Assembly: GCA_963922205.1 (NCBI GenBank)
Contig: CAWUHX010000072.1
Coordinates: forward strand, 806,001 to 870,000
Direction of reading: 5' to 3'
Source of the DNA: Romanomermis culicivorax
Taxonomy: Eukaryota; Nematoda; Enoplea; Mermithida; Mermithidae
DNA: 64,000 bases
Of this stretch, positions 10,102 to 19,942 are shown in pieces. The stretch's first letter is position 1. Each line of letters begins with the position of its first letter. The notes under the pieces are model-generated. The model was not told the DNA's origin and did no database searches. It saw nothing but the letters and a program-made list of their open reading frames with translations. Position numbers and translations under genes: made by a program.

Positions 10102-13100
10102 AGCCGTAGAAATGGATGACTACAGTTACATAACTGCGACTTATTACCTCTTGTTGGAAAGACATTTGAGGAAAGAGCGACACGAACAAGCTCAACGACT
10201 GCTCAACGCCGCGAACGAAAGTTCCATTTGTAGAGCTGATTCTGTGCCATCAAAGTGAGAAGAAAAAATTCAATGTTTGTCATCAGTTTTTTTTAGTAAA
10301 GCGTCTCATGCTGTGGTCAGAATCGTATGGTTTATTCGTTTTGATCAAGAAAAATTTTGCATCTTCTATTTTTAAGTCAGCTTAAGTCTTCCACAGTCTG
10401 AAAATTTTCTGACAGTATAATAAAATGAAAGAGAATTAGAAAAATGTATAGTTCCTCTTCAAAAATCGTGAAATTAGCTTATTGAGTCTAATTGTTAATA
10501 TTTTTCGGTTGTTGTTTGCTCACGTTAGGCGTCGTACGAAAAGTACTCAGATATCGTGTATTCACTAGTGGTAAGAGCCAAGTTTCAACTTGCAAGCTGG
10601 ACTGCTACAACAGCAAGACAGAGAAAATTTTTATTCTCAGATTTTCCGAGTGAATCTTATTCGGAAAACGAATTGTAGTTTAACCAAATTGTTGTTCTCT
10701 ATAATTTTGATCCCTCCTGATTCTTTTTTAAGATATGGAGTAATTTTGTGTGTTTTTAGGTCATCTGATTAAGATCAGTGGTTTTGGTTTAAACCGTCAG
10801 TTGAAACATTGATGCCAGTGCAACAAAATTTTGGAAATATTTGACGATTTTCCGATTTTTTTAATGGAAGGTTTTGATGAGTGATGATTTAAACCAAAAG
10901 TTTACTGTATCTTGCAGATTATTCTTCAAATGTGGAAAATGCGACTTCCTTTTTAAAGAACAACTAAATGCGTTCTTTGAATTTTACCCAGACTTTTTCC
11001 GTAGGATGAATAACGACGCGTCTTCTCCGCGTTTCGTTCAAAAATCCTCCGAAACTCATCATTCGCCTCGTGACCTCGAAAATCGCAGCAGCACTGTTAT
11101 TAATAACGCCTCTACCGCCACTTCCTCTTTCGATTCGATCTCCGAAACGCCCGAAACATTCGTCGAATCTTCGGCTGTAGCATCTTCAACGCCGACGACG
11201 AGACAAAAGCCCAAAAATCTGTGGCGCCAAAGGACGTGTTCGATGGTTCAAGAAGAATCCGAAGACGATCTCTCCGTGCACGTCATTTCATCGCGTTCTA
11301 TATCGCCCGTTCACGGCTTATCGCCGCAAAGTTCCTATTTGGTGACCACGGGCAGCCGAAAGGTGTCTCCTGCTTTTATGGTTAGTTGTTCGGGGTCCTG
11401 ATTTGGTAAAATACTAAATTTTGAAGACTTACTCGAACTTTGCTGAAATAGTTATTGGAAACTTCTTTGATTTGTTTTTGCGGAATAAAGTTTTTGCGTA
11501 GATCGAAAAATTGATTGTTTTCTGAGGTTCAAGACTAGAAAGTAACGCGAGTGAATTTTTAAAAAACGATGTATTCTATACATCCGTTTTCAGTTTAAGG
11601 CCAAAATGATAGCATACACTAGACAATCGATCACACCTTACGGCTGAAATTTTTCGAAAAATTCTAGTTTCGATGTGTCAGCGTAAAAGACTTCCGATTC
11701 TTTAATGAAATCAATCGAAAATGTGATGATCGAAAAGATTCTGTTTCCTACTAGATGATTTTTTATGTCTCTAGGGCAAAAATGTTTGTGTTTTTGCAAA
11801 TTTTATATTTTTCCGTGTGGCATTATAACTTTTTTCCTAAAGAATTTGGAACGAAATCAAACTTTTTTGCCTATTTAACTGAAAATTCTGATTCATTTTT
11901 AATTTTCTCGAATATTTTTCGTATCCAAACCGATACTTTTAACACATTCTATTTTTATTGACTCACAATTTCAAAATATATAGTTCATGAATTTTTTTAT
12001 CAAAAAACATTTTTTTTTATCCTGTCACTTTTCTATCTATCCTGAAAAATTCTGGTGCATACAAAAATTTGGCAAAAAATTTCTATCTTGTCGAACAAGC
12101 GGAAATGATGGAAAGAAGTCTTTTCGATGGGAAAGACGAAGAACGGTATCAAGTCTGAAAATCGCTCGAAAACTCCTCAGATTAGAGGACGAAACTAAAC
12201 TGGAAGTTTAATGATTAGATAGTCTATTTTTTTGTTTCTGCATTAGTATTTTACCTTACCATATTTTTAATTATTTCCGCTCAGGATCTGCACGATTTAG
12301 CTGGTCGTTTGACGAGCGGTAGCGGCACATCAGGCCGCACGACTCCCGATCGTAGCGGCAGCCGTAGCCCGTCGCCCATCGAAAGCCGAACGTCGCCCGG
12401 TATCGCCCGATATAAATCCATGCCGTCGCTTAGTCGCAAATTGCCCACGATCAGTAAGTTGTATATACATACTTGAATCTATGTCGGTCACGTCATAGAA
12501 TATTCAAGTTCTTTTTTTCTACTTTATAGGTTCTTCGCCACATTTGTTTGGCATTTGCGAAGAAGGCGAAGAAAACGGGCCGTTGTCGCCGTCGTTGACA
12601 TCGATGACCGGCGACCGTAAGCCGAAAACTTATAGCAGTTCACATTCGACTTGTTCCGCCGAAATTTCACGTCACGGTCGAACGTTCAGCGGCGGCGATT
12701 CGGTGCGAAAAACGTCGTTGAATGGTGAGTTTCATTTCTAATCTGGATATATGTTTTTTCTATTTTTTCGAGTTTTGACTGCGAATTTTCATTTTCAATT
12801 ATTTTTGCCACTTAAAATACACTTCTTGTTGTTTCCGATTTCCAGGAGTTCTGAATTGCGTTAAAGTTGATTAAGTGGCGTTTTCCGACTCAACACACAC
12901 CGACACCCGAGCTTTTGAAAATAATAGCATATTTTCTAATAGCGGTTTTAGGTATGAATAAGAAATAAATAAAAATAGGATTCTTGATTTGTTCTCTATC
13001 ACATTGTTCTGCTGTTCTATCACAAAAAAATTGCAATTTTATTAAAAAAATTATGCAAAATTGAATATTTTTGATGACTCATGTAATTTTTTAGTGTCGT

Positions 13101-16100
13101 GTATGAAAAACGAGATTATGTCTCTGAAGTATGCAGGCTTTTTTTAGTCATTTTAGGAGCCTGAGAGTTTTCTTTTTTAGCACAATGCGGCCTGTGCAAA
13201 TACAAATTTTAGTCGTGCTAAGAAAAAGTAATACAATTAGGAAAAGTTAGCAGCTGTGCTCATGGTACTCGTGCGAAAAAAGAACCCTGTGTGATCCATT
13301 AAAATTTTGGAAATGGCTCCTAAAATTTTAGGTCTAGGAGCCATTTTGGCTCTTGAAATTTTGATTAATATTTTTACATTTTAGTAGATTATAGTTATTT
13401 GCATTCAATTTTAGACTCAAAATTAATGTTTTGCTGACCCTAAAATCAGGAAACATCGAAAATTATCTGACGCCTCGCGCGGGATTTTATTCTATAATTC
13501 TTGGGATTGGTTTGTCTCCTCTTTTTCCTCAAATCAAGCTTTCTAGGGAAAAAAATGAAAAAAACTAAAAATGTGGAGGGTTTGACAAGGAAAAGAAGAA
13601 TTTTGGTTCATTTTAGTGATCAAAAGCTGAATTTTTCTTACTTTTTTGTGACCATACTTTGAATATAAATTTTTCAAACTCATGAAAGTATGACTATATT
13701 TTTCAATTTGCAGAATGATAAAGATATGTTCTTGAACAGGAAATCTGAACCTTATGTTTATTGAATAAGTTATCCTTAGACTGATTTTCCAGCATTTTAG
13801 AATGCTAGAATCTGAAAATAATTTCGGTGCTGCGTGCCCCAAGATAGCAGACAACATAGAGAAAAAGAACGTAAGCTGTATTTTTCAATATCCTGTACTT
13901 TTGTTGCAGAAGAACACGAACTCAAATGCTATCCTGGAAGTTTCGTGTTTTTTTGCGAACAAAAAAAACAATTTTTCGAACAAGGAGGTTTTGGTTGATC
14001 GTTGTACATGTAGCAAGACTTTATACATGACGAGAAAATAAAGTTTGTAACAGTCACTATTTTGAACTAGTATCAACTGATTATATATTCGTATAATTTA
14101 ATCGTATTCCACAGTGTGTTACAAATTTCTCGATTAACTAAAGTTTAGACCTAGGAGCTATTTCACTCGTGACTTTCAGGTCAAAAAACTGGAAATATGT
14201 CAATCAAAACGTTTCGTAATGTTGATTGATCGGACTTTATCAGCTTGTTTCAATGATTGTAGACTTGCAAAAACATTTTTAATGCACAAGTTACACCTTT
14301 TGTGTCTTTGTTCCGTGATGAGGCCTGAATGCTTTGTTCAGTCTAAATTTTGTGATTCGTCAGTGATTATACATAAGATGACAGATTTTATTTGTTTTTT
14401 TTTTGTTTTATTAGTTTTTGCCGTGCCCGACTTGGGAAATTAGATTCAATTTGAATTGCGTCTACTCATAAATACGATGATCCTTATCTTCATGAATGTT
14501 CACTTTTCAGTGGAAATTAAATGAGCAAATGAAAATTAGTGCACGATCTTGATTAATCGGATTTTATTGAAGTCGAGTGATTTTTCACACGTCAATTTGG
14601 GCCTTTCCGCGAACATGGTATACTTCAGTGCGTTAAATACTGCGAATGTTGAATAATTTTTAGTTAATGTTGATTTATCATTTTTGCCCCATTATCCAAT
14701 TTGATTTCTATTAGTCGGTCAAGTTTTTTAACTCCCCCTCGTCTGAAAGTAAAGTCGGCAATCGCTGACTTGTTGAACATCAGAAAATCATTACTAAGAT
14801 CTCAGAGCTCTGATGGACGATTAATCATGAAGAACAAGTGTTCGAAATACTGTTATTGAATGTATTTTTTGAATATAACTTTCGCTGCCTCTGCTATCTC
14901 ATGTTCTTTCGGGACGGAAAATAACTTTATCTGACTGGCCGAAATTTCATCAACTCCTCCCCCTCTTATTGGACACGCCCATATGCGACACATCTTTTTT
15001 AGCCTATTCTTCTGTACGCGCCATCCGTCAGCGACAAGCCGTCGTCAACGTCGACGTCGTTAAACGTTACGAATCGCCAACGAGCGCCGTTGGACGCCGT
15101 CACCACAACCATCACCACAGACGTCCGACTTCGGCGTCGACCAATCGCCGTTCGGCCAGTTGTTCGTCGAGCGAAGCTAGCGACGACGAAGAACGCCGAC
15201 TATCGTTGATACGTCACGCTCGTTTTTGCCGCCAAGGAGACACTGCGCCGTTCGAAAAGCGGTGGAACGACGACGACTCAGACGACGACGGCGGCGCCTA
15301 CGTCGTTGGTAGTTCAACGTCGACAACCATTAACGAAAATTTGCCGACAGCGAACGCCGAAACGACACGAAGTAAAGACGCTGGATGCAGCGGCGGCGGA
15401 AAAAATGGATCGTCTACAAATGCAGCGCGAAATTTCGCGATCGCCTTAATGGAACGGCTGTCGCCGATTAAGGTCTGAATTTTTGCACTTTCTAGTTTAG
15501 GAGAATTTTTTCTTTGCGTTTTTATGCTTGTCTTTTATCTAACCATTTTTCCTCTTTCTTTTTTATTTATAGTGTACTTTTTTCTGCTTTGAATTGCTGG
15601 TCATGTCATTTTGCATGTCTAACTTTTATCGTCTTATTGACTGTATGCATTCTTTTGTGTTGGTATTTTTTGCTACCGCTTTATTCGTTTTGTTCAAGTT
15701 GACGTTTTTCTATTTGCTTTGTGTTTCTCATTGCTTTGTTTTTTCTTTCTTTCTTTATCATTTTTTAACGGCAATTCGTTTCCATTTTATTTTGCTCATT
15801 TTATTCAAATTAATTTTTTTCTGTTGTATTTGTGACTGCTTCAATTCTGTCCCTTTCGCGTTTTCCTTATGCCTGTCTTTCTATTTCTACTTTCATTCTT
15901 TTCTTCCTGTTCATTTGTTGTTTTATTCTCATCTTCCTCCCTTTCTGCTTTATCTTATTTGTTTGTTGTTTCGTTGAACATAGTTTTAAATTTTTCGACT
16001 ATGTTTTCTACGTTTTCTTTCTGTTTGTCTTCAAACTTTGTTACTTTCTTGAGCTCTACTCATCTTTGTTCTTTCATGTTCTTTATTTTCAGTTCTTTTC

Positions 16101-18064
16101 GTTGCAAATTTATTATTTTGCTTTTTATGCCGTATTATTCTTGTCTCATTGATTGCATAATCTTTCAGTCTTCGCTTTTCTAGTGCTTTTTGCTTCTGTT
16201 TTACTTTATGACTTTTTTCTTTTGACTTTGTGTTCTTCCATGTTCCACTCTGTGTTGCATGCTTTTTTATTATTTTCTATACTAGCTTGGTTTGGGTCTA
16301 GGACAGTGAAAGACAGTTGTATGAAAATCGTAAAAACCAGTAGTACCTGACGAGATGTGTAAAAAAATATTTGTGCATAGCTAATGGGGAGAATGATCCC
16401 CAGACCGTTGTCTCCCGATCCCTGACCAGACCGAACCAATTTTTACTGAACTTTGAACTGCATCAAGAGCTGATTCTGTAAAAATGGCATGCTGAAAAAA
16501 GTAGAAAAAAGACTGCTCAACAGAAATTTTGTGTTTGGCTATATTGAACTTAATTGCAGGATCTGCATATTTTTGAACAGCTATTTCATCAGATTTCTGA
16601 CGTAAAGAATACCAGTCAGTTGAAGTGATTCTGTTTAATTTGTGTTTCTGATTTGCCCGTCTCGTGTGTTTCAATTGTCAATTAAATTAGATCATTTCTC
16701 TTTTTCGATTTTCCTAGATTTTTCTCTTTTTCGATTTTCTTTCCTAGATAATCAATTTGGGTCAGAAAATGTTTGTTTTGTGGTCACATTTTCTTCCAAA
16801 ACGATTATTCCCGATAAAGAATCAGTCATATTCATGCGACTCTTTTTGCTCAATTTTGTTTGTTTTCCGCGTTTTTTATTTACCGATTTACTTTCACTCA
16901 GTGGAGCGGCGAGGGAGAAAGGGGCTGTGAAAGGGGGTCGATCAAAACGAAAAAAAATCAAATATTTTCTCTTTGTTTCACGCGTCCTTGACTTGGTTTG
17001 TTCAATTTTTCGCAACCTTCACTTGTCTTACGTTCTTTACTACGATGTTTTTACTTTTTACTTTGTGTTCTGTACATAATAGCCTCATTTTTATCTTCTT
17101 TTCTGTGTGATGTGCCTTTTTCTCTGTTAAATTTTTTTGTTTTTTTTCTCCTTTGTTTTTGTCCGAATTTTGTATTATTTTCGTTGTTTCTTCTTAGTTG
17201 GAATCGTTTTTTAATGGCATTTTTGGATTTAATTTTCGTTATTAAGAACTATTTCTTTATTCGGTTTTCATTGTATTTTTTGTTCCGTTTTTCTGTTTTG
17301 TAAGGGAACGTTTGTTTTAACAGAACAAGCAGGTTTTGTTTGTTCTGTTCTATATTTTTTGGGCTTTATTCGTATTATTTTTAGTGTTTTATGCCATATT
17401 TTGCGCTATTTTTGTGTTGAATTTTTCCGTTGCATTTAATAATCTTTGGAAATTTTAATTTCAATAACATTTTTGCTTTGTTCATGTTTTCGTCTCATTT
17501 ACGCATTTTTTCTGCACCGTATTGTGAACATTCCATATGTATTTTCAGGAAAATTTTTCCTGTAGCGCCGTTATCGGCCAACGGAGTCCCCGGCCTGCCA
17601 AGCGAACCGCTCACCACCATCATCACGCCACGACTTTGGATGTAAAAAAATTGACCTTAAAATTGGAGAAGCTAGTTTTGGCTCCTATACGCGAAATACC
17701 GCCTCATTTGAAAAAATTTTTCCGCCACGACGATGAAGAAAAGCGGCGGTCAGATTGCAGTAAAAATTCGTGCAAAGATTCGCTTTCGGCCGTCAGTAGC
17801 TCGACCGTCAATGCCGCGAAAACGGAAAATGTGTGGCTAAAATCTCTATCGAAAGCTAAAAGTTGGGAAAATTTATCGCGGAAAAAACCGACGGTAGAAA
17901 TTTCTACGCCACCGCGCAATTTTCCGTTTTCGAAAAATAATGGTGAAAAAATGAAATTGACAAAGAAAAGAATGGGCGCGTTTACGAACAAATGTAAAAA
18001 ACCACCTATTCTACATGAAATTTTATATTGCGATTGCCATCAGAAAACGAAAAAGTATCGTTAA
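10102..18064 (+). CDS. SNRK: SNRK-type serine/threonine kinase, C-terminal portion
   Basis: The exons are 10102-10254, 11005-11380, 12285-12453, 12530-12724, 15003-15472 and 17549-18064. All junctions keep frame and give 625 residues plus a stop. The first exon encodes DDYSYITATYYLLLERHLR, matching the UBA-like segment after the kinase domain of SNRK. Later exons match the SNRK tail: HLFGICEEGEENG resembles its IFEEGES motif, and RRSASCSSSEASDDEERRL resembles its SSCSSSETSDDD motif. The tail is Ser/Arg-rich with Asp/Asp-rich and His-rich patches, so mostly disordered. SNRK is an AMPK-related kinase activated by LKB1. The kinase domain itself is not in the window. The acceptor of exon 2 could also be at 10917, which keeps frame and adds 29 AT-rich residues. 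The last exon (about 170 residues) has no clear counterpart that I know of. Confidence 0.8.
12846..12874 (+). CDS. Alternative last exon of the SNRK-like gene
   Basis: A good 3' splice site (TTTCCGATTTCCAG) ends at 12845. Joined to the exon ending at 12724, it gives GVLNCVKVD and then TAA, and a 121-nt intron. An AATAAA follows 90 nt later. This would make a shorter protein lacking the Ser/Asp-rich tail that is encoded from 15003 on. No transcript evidence is available. Confidence 0.45.
12964..12969 (+). terminator. Polyadenylation signal AATAAA for the short SNRK form
   Basis: AATAAA lies 90 nt after the TAA of the alternative last exon and is followed by T-rich sequence. The placement fits a cleavage site just downstream. 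Confidence 0.45.
13161..13289. mobile_element. Small inverted-repeat element, TTTTTTAGCAC family
   Basis: The element lies in the SNRK intron. The left part has TTCTTTTTTAGCAC and the right part GTGCGAAAAAAGAACCCTG. It is a diverged relative of the better copies at 41041-41180 and 48461-48593. I see no convincing target duplication. Confidence 0.5.
13590..13870 (-). repeat. Dispersed repeat, decayed, reverse copy
   Basis: The minus strand reads ILKCWKI..ITYS in one frame. The plus strand of 37120-37375 gives the same peptide with scattered changes, and 41334-41512 is a third copy in reverse. The shared parts include TTTTGTGACTATA and ATTCTAAAATGCTGGAAA. This looks like an old interspersed repeat and is not a gene conserved at three sites. 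Confidence 0.55.
15473..17548 (+). other. Large T-rich intron of the SNRK-like gene
   Basis: This intron is bounded by AAG|GTCTGA and ATTTTCAG|GAA, with phase 0 on both sides. For most of its 2.1 kb the plus strand is dominated by T with few A. Several long open frames of Phe, Leu, Ser and Cys result by chance. About 16280-16640 breaks the bias and may be a later insertion. The asymmetry follows the transcribed strand. Confidence 0.7.
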
Positions 18065-18148
18065 TTATACCTTAGGAACAAATTTTATCCGACTTAGGCT
18101 TTCAAAAATGCCATTTTTAGATTCGACTCGACAAAACTTATAGATTTT

Positions 18149-18382
18149 AGTCTATTTTTTCTAAAATGCTTGTAAATTCAAAAAAAGAAATGAAGCAAGG
18201 CAGTCAAAGCCGTTTTAGCAAAGTTTTACCTAAGATTTTTTAATCAAATTTTAAGGGTTTGTTGAGTAGGCTCACAAATTTTCAGTCATATGTGGCGTAT
18301 GGTTAGCAGGAAATGACAAAAATATCAAATATTACTTGCCCTCCACTCATGATATTTACAAGCATTTCAAGAAAAACAGACT
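18149..18382. mobile_element. About 240-bp inverted-repeat element (copy 1 of family AGTCTGTTTTT)
   Basis: It starts AGTCTATTTTTTCTAAAATG and ends CATTTCAAGAAAAACAGACT, an imperfect inverted pair. The body shares words such as GTAGGCTCACAAATTTTCAGT and TACTTGC..TCCACTC with the copies at 35682, 37773, 49587, 51348 and 53476. It lies 85 bp beyond the SNRK stop, probably in the 3' untranslated region. Confidence 0.7.
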
Positions 18383-18984
18383 GTCTGTTTTTTCATTTTC
18401 ATTTTTCAACACTGGCCGAGTGTCGGCTCAAAAAAGCAACGAAATTTTTCTGCATAGATCTAATTTTGGCATTTTATCCTAACAATCATGTCTAACCAGA
18501 ATTAACTGTTTTCTCTTGCATTTTATCCATTTCTGTGACATTGTTTTCTGTGTAGTGTACATTCACGTGTGTATAGTTATGTCTTCCACAAGTCAAGTTC
18601 TTTGTTCCTGTTGCGGTTAGTAAATCACTATTTCTACTTAATAACTGTGACACCGATGGGAGCTACACTTTATTTACTTTGCTATCAACCACAAATTACA
18701 TCCTTTTCAAAACTTACCGCATTACAGTGTGTTACGTAAAAGGGTAATTTTCCTGGTCATGTAAATGCCTCTAAAATATTCGTTTATTAAAATAGAATAT
18801 TAACAGGCTAAATTACAATAATGTGGATAAGGCAGGGGACACGGGCAGGAGAATAAGAGCAACTGAGAGAAAAGGAATCTGAGAACTACTAAATATGGGT
18901 CGGGGAGGTGAGATTTCTATGGAGGGATAGGCGTTGTCCCGAAGATAAGATATTGGCGGATAAACGTCGCTGATAAACACGCAC
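18383..18984. other. Between convergent genes, nothing supported
   Basis: This is AT-rich sequence without an exon. A 25-bp piece beginning GCATTTTATCCATTTCTGTG (18518-18543) recurs at 20411-20435 inside the SF3B3 gene. Confidence 0.4.
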
Positions 18985-19207
18985 AATTGGATGGATGAAC
19001 GTCGTCCTCAAACAAATACAAACTAACTGGACGGATGAACATCGTCCTCAAAAATACAAACTACTGTACGGATGAACGTCGTCCGAGAAAGATACAAACT
19101 GCTGGACAGATGAACGTCATCCAAGAAAAATACAAACTGCTGGACGGATGAACGTCGTCCAGGAAAAATACAAACTGCTGGACGGATGAACGTCGTCCAA
19201 GAAAAAT
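18985..19207. repeat. Minisatellite, 38-bp unit with an internal palindrome
   Basis: TACAAACT recurs at 19017, 19055, 19093, 19131 and 19169, exactly 38 bp apart, giving nearly six units. Each unit holds GGACGGATGAACGTCGTCC, a near-palindrome (GGACG...CGTCC) that could form a small hairpin. It lies between the converging ends of the SNRK-like and SF3B3 genes. Minus-strand open frames across it are by-products of the repeat. Confidence 0.9.
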
Positions 19208-19859
19208 ACAATGCACGAAGAAGTAGGGAACTCACGTAGTCGGTAAAGTGAGACGCTGCCGATTTTCGAGAATCCAAAAGAACGAACTGACTGTTTTTCC
19301 GTTTTTTTTCGAGGATCCGGAAAAAGAGGTGGGGTTTTTGGTGAGGGGAATCTCATTCGCTAGAGTTGTTTATTGGGAATGGGAGGAAAACGTTTGAACC
19401 TGATTGGTTGAACTTGTTTACGACGGGTTCCTTGAAGTTGTCCACCCGTCGGGTGGGAGATGGTAAGTGGACAGAAGGGATTAGTAGTTCTCTGTTTTTT
19501 GGGCTCTTATTTTCCTACTGTAATCCTTTGCATACGTATTTTACGATAATAGAACGAAAATGCATTAATGGTTTTGGCAAATTATCGTCAAAAATGTTCA
19601 AAACAATAGGCTACTTAACCTACATTTTTCCTAATGGTAAAAATGGAAAAACAACTTAATAATGGATTACTGTACATACATTAAACTAATTTGGACAAAA
19701 TTCTTAAGCTTAACTTAATTTACATAATTTACAAATTCACTTATCGTGACAAGTGTTTACAAGTCCGAAGCTCTGTAGACCTATCGTTTAAAAATTTAAT
19801 TTTTTAGCTTATGTCGTCTCCGAAGCACCTTGCCGACCCACAAATTCGGTCCATCCTTT
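19208..19859. other. Intergenic, nothing supported
   Basis: This is the end of the minisatellite region followed by AT-rich DNA up to the presumed SF3B3 polyadenylation region. No credible exon is seen. The plus-strand open frame at 19366-19659 shows no family likeness. Confidence 0.4.
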
Positions 19860-19865
19860 TTTATT
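19860..19865 (-). terminator. Polyadenylation signal AATAAA of SF3B3
   Basis: On the minus strand AATAAA lies 78 nt after the SF3B3 stop codon, an ordinary distance for a short 3' untranslated region. Confidence 0.65.
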
Positions 19866-19942
19866 TGGCGTATAAAACAAAAATGAAAGGAAATGTGCAG
19901 AATAACAAGAACAAAAAAGTACCGTATACGAAAAAAATTAGT

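Noticed and set aside
13543-13857. 104-codon minus-strand frame similar to a frame at 37112-37345
   Set aside because: The likeness extends to non-coding flanks and to a third copy at 41334-41512, so it is a dispersed repeat and not a gene family.
15514-17303. Several overlapping plus-strand open frames rich in Phe, Leu, Ser and Cys that look like membrane proteins
   Set aside because: They lie in a T-dominated intron of the SNRK-like gene. T-rich DNA gives hydrophobic frames by chance, and no motif or coding base pattern is present.
18985-19207. CRISPR-like spacing of a palindromic repeat
   Set aside because: The whole 38-bp unit is repeated, including the parts between the palindromes, so there are no distinct spacers. 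The setting is a eukaryotic intergenic region.
19023-19356. Minus-strand frames with a repeated Val-His-Pro-Ser motif
   Set aside because: The repetition is the 38-bp minisatellite read in frame. No start context or partner exons are seen.
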